Source: Gallionellaceae bacterium (GTDB lineage Bacteria > Pseudomonadota > Gammaproteobacteria > Burkholderiales > Gallionellaceae). From it: a DNA stretch of 14,580 nt. The stretch lies in the NCBI GenBank assembly GCA_003445795.1, contig DMCN01000072.1, positions 267 through 14,846 of the forward strand, written 5' to 3'. Numbering within the stretch: the first letter of the stretch is position 1; every line of letters starts with the position of its first letter. The notes below the pieces were generated by a model, which was not told where the DNA came from, searched no databases, and worked only from the letters and a program-made list of their open reading frames with translations. Positions 1-7,271 of the stretch are shown here, piece after piece. The position numbers were made by a program, and so were the translations under genes.

Positions 1-21
1 TCGTGCGAGTTTATGAGGAGG

Positions 22-140
22 CCCGGTCGTTCGAGCAACGCAGGGAACCCACGAAGTGGGCGGCGCACCGGGGGCGCCTTCTTTGGGTTACCTTTCTTGG
101 CAAGACAAGAAAGGTAACTTGCTGCCGGGCAACCCCCGGC
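22..140. repeat. Chain of extragenic palindromes, probable dispersed repeat copy
   Basis: Several hairpins follow one another. CGTT (28-31) pairs with AACG (37-40). CCCAC (48-52) pairs with GTGGG (56-60). GGCGC (62-66) pairs with GCGCC (74-78). A near-perfect long stem is formed by 87-99 and 106-118, with 13 paired bases around a 6-base loop. GCCGGG (124-129) pairs with CCCGGC (135-140). CCCGGT (22-27) can also pair with ACCGGG (67-72). From memory, this order (GCCCGG, CAGGGAACCC, CACCGGGGGCGCC, a T/A-rich long stem, GCCGGGCAACCCCCGGC) resembles repeats scattered between genes in many beta- and gammaproteobacteria, often wrongly annotated as short proteins. It lies downstream of the minus-strand operon ending at 178, so the stems may also stop or stabilise that transcript. 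The rest of bases 1-177 shows no gene. Confidence 0.7.
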
Positions 141-177
141 GGTTTTTGAAGGATATGACTACGCTCATTTACGCCTG

Positions 178-624
178 CTACTTACCGGTATCAGCAACGC
201 AAAGGTTCTCAAATCTGATTGGATTCCCAACGTACACCTCCCCTTGCGAGCCGCCTTCCAGGCTTTTCACATCCCCGCCCGGCCCCAGCAAAAAAGGGAT
301 TCTTTCAGGACGATTGGATGAAAAGAACAATAGAAGCACAAATTGCTTCCCGCTCTCAAAGGTCAGAAACACCTTTTCTGAATGCCGATATAGGGATGTA
401 TGAATTGCAGGATGGTAAGCTCGTAGCGACTCGCTCCATTTCTCAATCGCGCCTTGCATAATGCGCTTGTCGCAATCCAGTCCCGGATTTGCGTTAAGCC
501 CAGATTTTTCGACCCTTACCAACTTATCCTGGCGCAAAGCCGTGACAAATCTGGTGCTTTCATAACCCCTGGTAGTACAGGACTGGATTGCAAAAAGAAG
601 GAGCAGGAAAACAATCGAGCGCAT
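178..624 (-). CDS. Small putative lipoprotein, unknown function
   Basis: A 148-residue product of no recognised family. The N-terminus is a basic residue followed by a leucine-rich hydrophobic stretch (residues 4-13) and Ile-Gln-Ser-Cys at 13-16. This resembles a lipobox with Cys16 as the acylation site, although Gln at -2 is atypical. Two later cysteines (51 and 142) could form a disulfide in the periplasm. The start at 624 is chosen because it gives a complete signal peptide; no convincing ribosome binding site precedes it. It begins 27 bases after the dapB stop in the same direction, so it may be the last gene of that operon. Its base composition differs from its neighbours: bases 301-420 are about 42 percent GC by direct count, against 65 percent for 961-1020 in dapB. 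That suggests recent acquisition or weak codon selection. It could be a degenerate or spurious frame, but the intact signal sequence argues for a real gene. Confidence 0.58.
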   Translation of the reverse strand: MRSIVFLLLLFAIQSCTTRGYESTRFVTALRQDKLVRVEKSGLNANPGLDCDKRIMQGAIEKWSESLRAYHPAIHTSLYRHSEKVFLTFESGKQFVLLLFFSSNRPERIPFLLGPGGDVKSLEGGSQGEVYVGNPIRFENLCVADTGK

Positions 625-651
625 TTATGTCGCCACAAGATTGGAGGTCAA

Positions 652-1440
652 TTACTTCAACCCCAACACATCCTGCATGTCATACAACCCAGCCTTGTTG
701 GCCTTGAGGAAGCGTGCGGCGCGCAATGCACCAATCGCAAAGGTTGCGCGGCTGCTGGCTTTGTGCGTGATCTCGATGCGCTCACCGATACCCGCGTAGA
801 GCACGGTATGATCGCCGACGATATCGCCGCCGCGCACAGTGGCAAAACCTATCGTGGAAGGATCGCGTTCGCCGGTAACACCTTCGCGTCCGTACACGGC
901 ACATTTCTCCAGGTCGCGGCCCAGCGTGCGGGCGATGACTTCACCCAAGCCCAGCGCGGTGCCGGAGGGGGCATCCACCTTGTGGCGGTGGTGCGCTTCG
1001 ATGATCTCGATGTCGTAGCCTTTATCCAGCACGCGCGAGGCGGTTTCGAGCAGCTTGAACAGCAGATTCACGCCCACGCTCATGTTTGGGGCGAAGACGA
1101 TGCCGATGTCCTGTGCGCCCGCGCCGAGTTGCGCTTTCTCCTGCGCATTCATTCCGGTGGTACCGACCACCATGTTCACGCCGAGCTTGCGGCAGACTTC
1201 GAGGTGACGCAGGGTGCCTTCGGGGCGGGTGAAATCGATGAGCACGTCGGCGCCCTTGAGTGCGGTCTCCATGTCGGCGGTGATCTTCACGCCATCGGCG
1301 ACCACGTTGCACAGCAGCGGGCTGCCTGCATGTTCCAGCGCGGCATGCAGCACGAGGTCGTCGGCCTGCGCGACGCAGTCCAGTAGCACCTTGCCCATGC
1401 GTCCGCCGCTACCGGCGATGGCGACTTTAACCTTTGCCAT
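652..1440 (-). CDS. dapB: 4-hydroxy-tetrahydrodipicolinate reductase
   Basis: This cytoplasmic enzyme reduces the DapA product to tetrahydrodipicolinate with NAD(P)H, in the diaminopimelate/lysine pathway that feeds peptidoglycan synthesis. The 262-residue length is normal for the family. The nucleotide-binding loop GSGGRMG is at residues 10-16 and FTRPEGT at 70-76. The family signature EAHHRHKVDAPSGTAL runs from 148 to 163; by alignment with E. coli DapB, His150 is the expected proton donor and Lys154 the catalytic lysine. FAPNMSVGVN at 116-125 is also typical. The ATG at 1440 is supported by a strong AGGAGA site about 8 bases upstream, which lies inside the end of bamE. The two genes overlap by 14 bases, so translation is probably coupled. 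Confidence 0.97.
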   Translation of the reverse strand: MAKVKVAIAGSGGRMGKVLLDCVAQADDLVLHAALEHAGSPLLCNVVADGVKITADMETALKGADVLIDFTRPEGTLRHLEVCRKLGVNMVVGTTGMNAQEKAQLGAGAQDIGIVFAPNMSVGVNLLFKLLETASRVLDKGYDIEIIEAHHRHKVDAPSGTALGLGEVIARTLGRDLEKCAVYGREGVTGERDPSTIGFATVRGGDIVGDHTVLYAGIGERIEITHKASSRATFAIGALRAARFLKANKAGLYDMQDVLGLK

Positions 1441-1792
1441 TGCTCTTCTCCTGAGTGTCCGGGCCGGCGGGCTTCAGCGGCGTGGCATCGTCGATGCGCG
1501 ACAGCTTGTCATTCTTGAAATACAGCGTGAGGCGCTGGTTCTCCACGACCTTGCCTTGCTGTTCCAGGCTGTAGACATAATCCCAGCGGTTGGCATGGTA
1601 GGGATCGCTGATGAGCGGCGCACCGAGCGCGGCCTTGACCTGCGATTGCGTCATGCCGACCTTGATCTTGGCGCGCATGTCCTGGGTGATGAGGTTGCCC
1701 TGCCTGATCTCGACCTTGTAAGGCGTGAAGGTGGGCGCTCTGGCGTTGCAGGCAGCGAGCAATACTGTAAAACAGAGGATCAGAATACGCAT
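1427..1792 (-). CDS. bamE: Outer membrane assembly lipoprotein BamE (SmpA/OmlA)
   Basis: BamE is a small lipoprotein of the BAM complex that inserts beta-barrel proteins into the outer membrane. The product is 121 residues from the chosen start at 1792. It has a short hydrophobic signal and the lipobox Leu-Ala-Ala-Cys at residues 12-15, so Cys15 is the predicted lipidated residue. The mature part carries the family pattern: YKVEIRQGN, a helix with VGMTQSQVKAALGAP, then a NRWDYVYS strand and a C-terminal LTLYFKNDKLSRID strand. The frame is open for 23 codons further upstream, but that extension would bury the signal peptide, so the inner ATG is preferred. The gene starts 37 bases after the recN stop and overlaps dapB by 14 bases. 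The disordered tail after the last strand (KPAGPDTQEKSNGKG) is common in this family. Confidence 0.95.
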   Translation of the reverse strand: MRILILCFTVLLAACNARAPTFTPYKVEIRQGNLITQDMRAKIKVGMTQSQVKAALGAPLISDPYHANRWDYVYSLEQQGKVVENQRLTLYFKNDKLSRIDDATPLKPAGPDTQEKSNGKG

Positions 1793-1829
1793 TTGGATTA
1801 GGTTCTCACAAGACAGGCGGCATGATACC

Positions 1830-3491
1830 TCAAGCCGGGGTGCCCAACAGTTCGGCGGCATGTTTGAGCGTGGTTTCGGTGATCTTGACGCCGCCCAGCA
1901 TGCGCGCGATCTCCTCGATGCGCTCGTCCTTATTCAGGACGCGGATATTGCTCAGGGTCTTGCCCGCGTGGGCGGCCTTGCTCACCTGCCACTGCGCGTC
2001 GGCCTGCGCGGCGACCTGCGGCAGGTGGGTGACGCACATCACCTGATGGCGTTTGCCCAGTTGCTTGAGCAGGCTGCCAACGATCTCGGCCACGCGCCCG
2101 CCGATGCCGCTGTCCACTTCGTCGAAGATCAGCGTCGGCACGGTGGCGGCGCGGCTGGCGGCGACCTGGATGGCCAGGCTGATGCGCGACAGTTCGCCGC
2201 CGGAGGCGACCTTGGCCAGGTTGCGCAGCGGCGTGCCCTGGTTGGCCGCCACCTGGAACTCGACCATCTCCAGACCGTGCGCATTGCCTTCGTTCAAGTG
2301 CAGCAAGGCGACGGAGAACTTGCCGCCCTGCATCGCCAGCGTCTGCATGGCGGCAGTGATCTCTGTAGACAAGGTATCCGCCGCCGTGATGCGCGCTTCG
2401 CTCAATTTCATCGCGGCTTTCAGATAGGCGCCGCGTGCGGCTTCATCCTGTTTGGCCAGTTCGTCCAGATCGGCGCTGCCGCCGAGTTCGTCCAGCCGAG
2501 CGACGATGCCCGCAAGCGTTTCCGGCAACTGCTCCGGCGTGACGCGGTATTTGCGCGCGGCCGCCATCACGTCGGCGATGCGTTGTTCCTGCTGCTGCAG
2601 TTGCTGCGGATCGGTATCCAGTCTTTCCTGATAGTGGCGCAGCGCGTACACCGCTTCCTGCAGTTCGTTCTGCGCGCTCTCCAGCATGGTCAGCGTGTCC
2701 TGCAATCCGGCATCGAATTCCAGCCCGCTACGCAAGCGAGTCACCAGCGCGTTGAGCTGCGCCAGACAGGCGGTGTCGGCCTCGCTCAGCACGTCCACGC
2801 CGAACTGCGCCGTCTCCAGCAGGCTGGCTGCATGACCGAGGCGAGAGTGGTCGGCCTGCAATGATGTCCAGTCGTTCACGCTGAAGTTCAATGTCTCCAG
2901 TTCGCGGCGCTGGAACGACAACAACTCGCGCTCGGCGGCTACTGCTTCGGCGTTCTGCTCCAGTTGCTGGCGGCGGCGATGCAGTGTCTGCCAGGCCTTG
3001 AAAGCGTTTGCGACCTCTTCCGCCTGTTTGCCCAGACCGGCATGACTGTCGAGCAGGTCGCGTTGCGAGTCGGCGCGCAACAGTGACTGGTGCGCGTGCT
3101 GGCCGTGGATGTCGAGCAGCATCTCGCCCGCTTCGCGCATCTGCTGCAGCGTGGCGCTGCGCCCGTTGATGAAACCGCGCGAGCGCCCCATCGCGTCCAG
3201 CGTGCGGCGCAGCAGGCAGATGCCTTCGTCGCCTTCCAGCTCCTGTTCGCGCAGCCAGCTCTGCAATGGCGGCATGGCGGAGATATCGAACTCGGCACCG
3301 ATCTCGGCCTTCTCGCAACCGGCGCGCACCATGCCGGCATCGCCGCGTTCGCCGAGAGCCAGCGACAGCGCGTCAATCAGGATGGATTTGCCCGCGCCGG
3401 TCTCGCCGGTGAGCGCAGTGAAGCCGGAAGAGAAGTCGAGTTCGAGACTGTCGACGATGACGAAGTCGCGGATGGTAAGGTTTATTAACAT
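1830..3491 (-). CDS. recN: DNA repair protein RecN (SMC-like ATPase)
   Basis: RecN is a cytoplasmic SMC-family ATPase that acts at DNA double-strand breaks and helps hold or pair sister DNA for recombinational repair. The 553-residue length matches the family. The Walker A motif GETGAGKS is at residues 29-36. A long helical middle (about 150-380) is rich in Gln, Glu and Leu, as expected for the coiled-coil arms. The ABC signature ASGGELS is at 429-435, Walker B TLIFDEVD at 453-460, and the switch segment VTHLPQVAA at 487-495. The start ATG directly abuts the nadK stop (TAAATG) with no separate ribosome site, so translation is probably coupled to nadK. In E. coli recN is strongly SOS-induced; I see no clear CTGT-N8-ACAG LexA box in the bases upstream of recN or nadK here, so SOS control is not supported by this window. 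Confidence 0.98.
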   Translation of the reverse strand: MLINLTIRDFVIVDSLELDFSSGFTALTGETGAGKSILIDALSLALGERGDAGMVRAGCEKAEIGAEFDISAMPPLQSWLREQELEGDEGICLLRRTLDAMGRSRGFINGRSATLQQMREAGEMLLDIHGQHAHQSLLRADSQRDLLDSHAGLGKQAEEVANAFKAWQTLHRRRQQLEQNAEAVAAERELLSFQRRELETLNFSVNDWTSLQADHSRLGHAASLLETAQFGVDVLSEADTACLAQLNALVTRLRSGLEFDAGLQDTLTMLESAQNELQEAVYALRHYQERLDTDPQQLQQQEQRIADVMAAARKYRVTPEQLPETLAGIVARLDELGGSADLDELAKQDEAARGAYLKAAMKLSEARITAADTLSTEITAAMQTLAMQGGKFSVALLHLNEGNAHGLEMVEFQVAANQGTPLRNLAKVASGGELSRISLAIQVAASRAATVPTLIFDEVDSGIGGRVAEIVGSLLKQLGKRHQVMCVTHLPQVAAQADAQWQVSKAAHAGKTLSNIRVLNKDERIEEIARMLGGVKITETTLKHAAELLGTPA

Positions 3492-4364
3492 TTAGAGCGG
3501 TTGGTTCCAGAGCAGTTTTTCGCGCAGGGTATGGTAGTAGCTATGCCCCCTCGGATGCAGCAGGCACACCGGCTCGATATAACGCGAGATCGAGACCTTG
3601 TCGTCGCGGAGCAGATCGAAGTGGGTGTGGCCGTCGAAGCGCACACGCGCCTCATCGGCGCGGTGCATGAGTATTTCCAGTTGCGCATCGCCCTTCACCA
3701 CGATGGGGCGGTTGCTCAGGTTATGCGGGGCGACCGGCACCAGCACGATGGCTTCCAGCGCCGGGTGCAGGATGGGGCCACCCGCCGACAAGGAGTAGGC
3801 CGTGGATCCGGTCGGCGTGGACACGATGAGGCCGTCGGCACGCTGGTTGGACAGGTATTCGCCATCGATGAGGACTTCGCACTCGATCATGCTGCTGTTG
3901 TTGCCGCGATGGATGACCACATCGTTGAATGCCAGCGAATCGAATATCTGTTTGCCGTCGCGCGAGATGGCCGCGCTCAGCAGCATGCGATTTTCGGTAA
4001 TGTAATCGCCGCGCAGCATGTTGGAGATGGTGCGCTGCATGGTCTCGATGGAGATGTCGGTGAGGAAGCCCAGTCGCCCCTGGTTGACGCCGATCAGCGG
4101 AATCTTGAACGGCGCCAGCGTGCGCGCGACATTCAGCAGCGTACCGTCGCCGCCCAGCACGATGGCCAGGTCGACTTTGCCGCCCATCTCGGCCAGTGCG
4201 ATCTCGGGGTAGCTATGATGCTTGAGATGGGAGCCGGTAAGATTGTCCACCACCACGGTCAAGCCCATGCCTGCCAGGAAATCGGCCAATTTGAGCAAAG
4301 GCTCGGCGATCTCCAGCGACTTATACTTGCCGATCAGGGCAATGGTTTTAAAGGTCGAGTCCAT
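3492..4364 (-). CDS. nadK: NAD kinase
   Basis: NAD kinase phosphorylates NAD to NADP and sets the cell's NADPH supply. The 290-residue protein has the catalytic and ATP-binding GGDGT motif at residues 71-75, VNQGRLGFLT at 93-102, a FND motif at 146-148 where many homologues have NE, and the glycine-rich TPTGSTAYSLSAGGPI at 183-198. These are the four conserved regions of bacterial NadK. The N-terminal FKTIALIGKYK is typical of betaproteobacterial members and supports the start at 4364. There is no clear ribosome site in front of it. It is the first gene of the minus-strand run and diverges from hrcA across 95 bases; recN follows with no gap. The nadK-recN and nadK/hrcA arrangement is common in betaproteobacteria. 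Confidence 0.97.
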   Translation of the reverse strand: MDSTFKTIALIGKYKSLEIAEPLLKLADFLAGMGLTVVVDNLTGSHLKHHSYPEIALAEMGGKVDLAIVLGGDGTLLNVARTLAPFKIPLIGVNQGRLGFLTDISIETMQRTISNMLRGDYITENRMLLSAAISRDGKQIFDSLAFNDVVIHRGNNSSMIECEVLIDGEYLSNQRADGLIVSTPTGSTAYSLSAGGPILHPALEAIVLVPVAPHNLSNRPIVVKGDAQLEILMHRADEARVRFDGHTHFDLLRDDKVSISRYIEPVCLLHPRGHSYYHTLREKLLWNQPL

Positions 4365-4442
4365 AGTGCGCGATTAAACCATATCGGCCGTACAGCCGCC
4401 ACGCGCATTCAAGTCGACCGTTCATGGCGCCAGATGGGTTGG

Positions 4443-4451
4443 TGATAGAAT
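4443..4451 (+). promoter_or_regulatory. Extended -10 promoter motif of hrcA
   Basis: TGATAGAAT matches the extended -10 consensus TGnTATAAT at all but one position (TAGAAT for TATAAT). No good -35 hexamer is seen at 16-18 bases upstream; TTCATG at 4421-4426 is a weak candidate at spacing 19, which an extended -10 can tolerate. A start 6-8 bases downstream would fall at about 4457-4460, on or just before the hrcA ATG at 4460. That would give an mRNA with no or almost no leader. Assigned from motif and position only. Confidence 0.5.
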
Positions 4452-4459
4452 CCCCGGTC

Positions 4460-5479
4460 ATGTTGAACGACCGCGCACAGATACTCCTGAAGACCCTGGT
4501 GGAACGCTATATCAGCGACGGCCAACCGGTGGGTTCGCGTGCGCTGCAGCAATTCTCCGGCTTGGAAGTCAGCCCGGCCACCATCCGCAACACGATGGCC
4601 GACCTGGAAGCCATGGGTCTGGTCTCCAGCCCGCACACTTCCGCCGGACGCGTCCCCACCGCGCTGGGTTACCGGCTGTTCATCGACACATTGATGGTGG
4701 TGCAGCCGCTGTCCGAAGCGCGCGTGCAACGGCTGGAAAGCCAGCTGCAGCCGGACAACCCCAGCCGACTGTTGACGCAGGCCTCCAATGTCCTTTCCGA
4801 ACTCACCCATTTTGCCGGAGTGGTCGCCACGCCCAAGCGCGCCAGCATCACCGTGCGCCAGATTGAATTCCTGCGTCTGTCCGAGAAACGCGTGCTGCTC
4901 ATCATCGTGATGCCGGACGGTGAGGTGGAGAACCGTGTGCTGGTGACGCACAAGGACTACAGCCAGCCGCAGCTCACCGAGGCGGGCAACTTCCTCAGCC
5001 AGCATTACGCCAACCTCGCCTTCGGCGACATCCACCAGCGCGTGCAGAACGAACTGCGCCAGCTGCAGCACGACATGACCGCGCTGATGAGCGCGGCGAT
5101 GGCCGCCAGTGACGAGGCCATCGCGCGCAAGAGCGAGGACTACGTCATCAGCGGCGAACGCAACCTGCTGCATAGCAACGACCTCGCCGCCAACATGAAC
5201 CAGTTGCGCAACCTGTTCAACGTGTTCGAGCAGAAGACCGAACTGCTGCAACTGCTGGACGCGGGCCGCCACGCGCAGGGCGTGCATATCTTCGTCGGCA
5301 ACGAATCGGGTTTGGCCGGATTGGACGAGTGCAGCGTGGTCAGCGCCCCCTACACCGCCGACGGCCAGATCGTCGGCACACTCGCCGTGGTCGGGCCGAA
5401 ACGCATGGACTATGAGCGCGTGGTGCCCATCGTGGATATCACCGCAAAACTGCTGAGCAACGCGCTCTCACAACACTGA
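4460..5479 (+). CDS. hrcA: Heat-inducible transcription repressor HrcA
   Basis: HrcA is a dimeric repressor that binds CIRCE operators (TTAGCACTC-N9-GAGTGCTAA) in front of groESL or dnaK-type chaperone genes and needs GroEL to fold. The 339-residue product from 4460 starts MLNDRAQILLKTLVERYI, the usual HrcA N-terminus. The winged-helix reading region includes SPATIRNTMADLE at residues 38-50, and the conserved HTSAGRVPTALGYRLFID runs from 59 to 76. The C-terminal core ends with a MDYERVVPIVDITAKLLS segment, also typical. The frame is open 12 codons further upstream, but that extension covers the -10 motif and is not like the family. No CIRCE element is present near this gene, so its targets lie elsewhere. 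hemH follows after 7 bases. Confidence 0.97.
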   Translation: MLNDRAQILLKTLVERYISDGQPVGSRALQQFSGLEVSPATIRNTMADLEAMGLVSSPHTSAGRVPTALGYRLFIDTLMVVQPLSEARVQRLESQLQPDNPSRLLTQASNVLSELTHFAGVVATPKRASITVRQIEFLRLSEKRVLLIIVMPDGEVENRVLVTHKDYSQPQLTEAGNFLSQHYANLAFGDIHQRVQNELRQLQHDMTALMSAAMAASDEAIARKSEDYVISGERNLLHSNDLAANMNQLRNLFNVFEQKTELLQLLDAGRHAQGVHIFVGNESGLAGLDECSVVSAPYTADGQIVGTLAVVGPKRMDYERVVPIVDITAKLLSNALSQH

Positions 5480-5486
5480 ACCGACG

Positions 5487-6575
5487 ATGAGCTACCAGAC
5501 CGAACCCACCCACACCCACGGCACACCCGAAAAGACCGGCATCCTGCTGGTCAACCTCGGCACACCGGACGCCCCCACGCCGCAGGCGGTGCGACGCTAC
5601 CTCAAGGAATTCCTCGGCGACCCGCGCGTGGTGGAGATACCGCGCGCCGTCTGGTGGCTGATCCTCAACGGCATCATCCTCAACACCCGCCCGAAGAAGT
5701 CGGCCGCGAAATACGCCGCAGTGTGGATGCAGGAAGGTTCGCCGCTGCGCGTGCACACCGAACGGCAGGCCAGCCTGCTGCAGGGTTATCTGGGCGAACG
5801 CACGAAAGCGCCGTTCGTGGTCGACTACGCCATGCGCTACGGCAACCCGTCGATAGCGGGCGTGCTGCGCAAGCTGAAAGAACAGAACTGCCAGCGCATC
5901 CTGGTCGTGCCGCTGTATCCGCAATATGCGGCCAGCACCACCGCCACTGTGAACGATATCGTGTTCGGCGAATTGCAGCAGATGCGCAACATGCCCGCCC
6001 TGCGCAACATCAAGCATTTCCATGATTATCCCGGCTACATCAAGGCGCTGGCGAGCAACATCAACGACTACTGGGTGAAGAACGGCCGACCGGAAAGACT
6101 GCTGATGAGTTTCCACGGTCTGCCGCAATACACGCTGGAAAAGGGCGACCCCTACCATTGCGAGTGCATGAAGAGTGGACGCCTGCTGGCAGAGGAGCTG
6201 GGACTACAGCCCGAACAATATGCCATCAGCTTCCAGTCGCGTTTCGGCAAGGCGGCCTGGCTGCAGCCCTACACCACCGCTACGCTCAAGCAGTGGGGCA
6301 AACAGAAGATCAAACGCGTGGATGTGGTCTGCCCCGGCTTCGTCTCCGATTGTCTGGAGACGCTGGAAGAGATCGCCATGGAAGGCCGCGAGGATTTCCT
6401 GCATGCGGGCGGCGGCGAGTACCACTACATCCCCTGCCTCAACGAACGCAACGACTGGATGCTCGCGCTGACCGATCTGGTGATGGACAATCTGCAGGGT
6501 TGGCTACAGGCAGCGGATGCATCAGGACTAGAGCAAGGACGTTTGCGCGCCCTGGCTGCCGGCGCGAAGAGATGA
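5487..6575 (+). CDS. hemH: Ferrochelatase (protoheme ferro-lyase)
   Basis: Ferrochelatase inserts Fe2+ into protoporphyrin IX, the last step of protoheme synthesis, at the inner face of the cytoplasmic membrane. The 362 residues fit the family. ILLVNLGTPDAP is at residues 19-30. The metal-site motif SFHGLP is at 208-213, with His210 as the catalytic histidine. The second conserved acid region PGFVSDCLETLEEI is at 283-296, with Glu291 matching the E. coli active-site glutamate. The DYAMRYGNPSI and VVPLYPQYAASTTA segments are also characteristic. It starts 7 bases after the hrcA stop without a clear ribosome site of its own, so translation is probably coupled to hrcA and heme synthesis may share the hrcA promoter. 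The N-terminal 16 residues (Thr/His-rich) are less conserved. Confidence 0.98.
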   Translation: MSYQTEPTHTHGTPEKTGILLVNLGTPDAPTPQAVRRYLKEFLGDPRVVEIPRAVWWLILNGIILNTRPKKSAAKYAAVWMQEGSPLRVHTERQASLLQGYLGERTKAPFVVDYAMRYGNPSIAGVLRKLKEQNCQRILVVPLYPQYAASTTATVNDIVFGELQQMRNMPALRNIKHFHDYPGYIKALASNINDYWVKNGRPERLLMSFHGLPQYTLEKGDPYHCECMKSGRLLAEELGLQPEQYAISFQSRFGKAAWLQPYTTATLKQWGKQKIKRVDVVCPGFVSDCLETLEEIAMEGREDFLHAGGGEYHYIPCLNERNDWMLALTDLVMDNLQGWLQAADASGLEQGRLRALAAGAKR

Positions 6576-6608
6576 TCGTCCTCACCCACTGACGCCGGAG
6601 CCAGCCAC

Positions 6609-7265
6609 ATGTTCCTGGGACATTTCGGTATCGCCTTCGGCGCCAAAGCCGCCGCTCCCAAAGTATCGCTCGGTACGCTGATGCTGGCCGCGCAGTTCAT
6701 TGACCTGATCTGGCCAACGCTGGTGTTGCTGGGTATCGAGCGGGTCAACATCATCGGCAACGGCACGCGTTACCCGCCGCTGGATTTCGTCTACTACCCC
6801 TATTCGCACAGCCTGCTCATGGTGGTTGGCTGGGCCGTGCTGGTCGGCGCGGCTTATTACGCCGTGCGCAACAGCCGCACCGGCGCGGTGGTATTGGGTC
6901 TGGCCGTCGTCAGCCACTGGCTGCTGGACCTGGTGGTGCATTACCCGGATCTGCCGCTCTATCCCGGCAACGACCTGCTGCTGGGATTCAAGCTCTGGTC
7001 ATCGTTCACGCTCTCGCTGCTGCTGGAATTGGCGATCTTCGCCGTCGGGGTGTGGCTGTATCTGCGCAATACGCGGGCCAACGATGCGACCGGACGCTGG
7101 GCACCGTGGTCACTGATCGCCATGTTGCTCATCATCCAGATCGGCAACGCCTTCGGTGCACCGCCACCCAGCGTGGCCGCCATCGGCTGGATGGGACAGG
7201 CACAGTGGCTGCTGGTCGTCTGGGGCTACTGGGTAGACCACCACCGCCATCCTGCAAGCCAATAA
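6609..7265 (+). CDS. YdjM-like integral membrane protein
   Basis: A 218-residue hydrophobic protein with about five or six membrane segments. The pattern of polar residues inside them (His5 in MFLGHFGIAF, Asp32, YSHSL with His67, and SHWLLDLVVHYPD with His103, Asp107, His111 and Asp114) resembles the YdjM/DUF457 group, sometimes called membrane-bound metal-dependent hydrolases. The His/Asp set could bind a metal, but the true activity and substrate of the group are not established for this protein. The start ATG has a GGAG site 8 bases upstream (6597-6600). It follows hemH after 33 bases and is probably the last gene of the hrcA-hemH unit. It converges on the diguanylate cyclase gene with only six bases between their stop codons. 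Family assignment is by pattern and not certain. Confidence 0.72.
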   Translation: MFLGHFGIAFGAKAAAPKVSLGTLMLAAQFIDLIWPTLVLLGIERVNIIGNGTRYPPLDFVYYPYSHSLLMVVGWAVLVGAAYYAVRNSRTGAVVLGLAVVSHWLLDLVVHYPDLPLYPGNDLLLGFKLWSSFTLSLLLELAIFAVGVWLYLRNTRANDATGRWAPWSLIAMLLIIQIGNAFGAPPPSVAAIGWMGQAQWLLVVWGYWVDHHRHPASQ

Positions 7266-7271
7266 GCCGCT

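Noticed and set aside
56..403. A short plus-strand frame starting in the palindromic repeat
   Set aside because: Its first part is the translation of the repeat itself, a common source of false genes, and the rest is antisense to the lipoprotein gene.
643..649. A perfect GGAGG on the plus strand between dapB and the lipoprotein gene
   Set aside because: No start codon follows at a usable distance in that direction, and both neighbouring genes read the other way.
454..1386. A 310-codon plus-strand frame opposite dapB
   Set aside because: It lies antisense to an unmistakable dapB and has no ribosome site or recognisable domain.
1725..2864. A 379-codon plus-strand frame opposite recN
   Set aside because: It is the antisense of a clear recN with Walker and signature motifs; its Arg, Gln, His and Ala-rich composition is typical of shadow frames.
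4365..4459. Possible CIRCE operator or LexA box in the nadK-hrcA divergent region
   Set aside because: No TTAGCACTC-N9-GAGTGCTAA-like repeat and no CTGT-N8-ACAG match; CTGTACGG on the minus strand lacks the second half-site.
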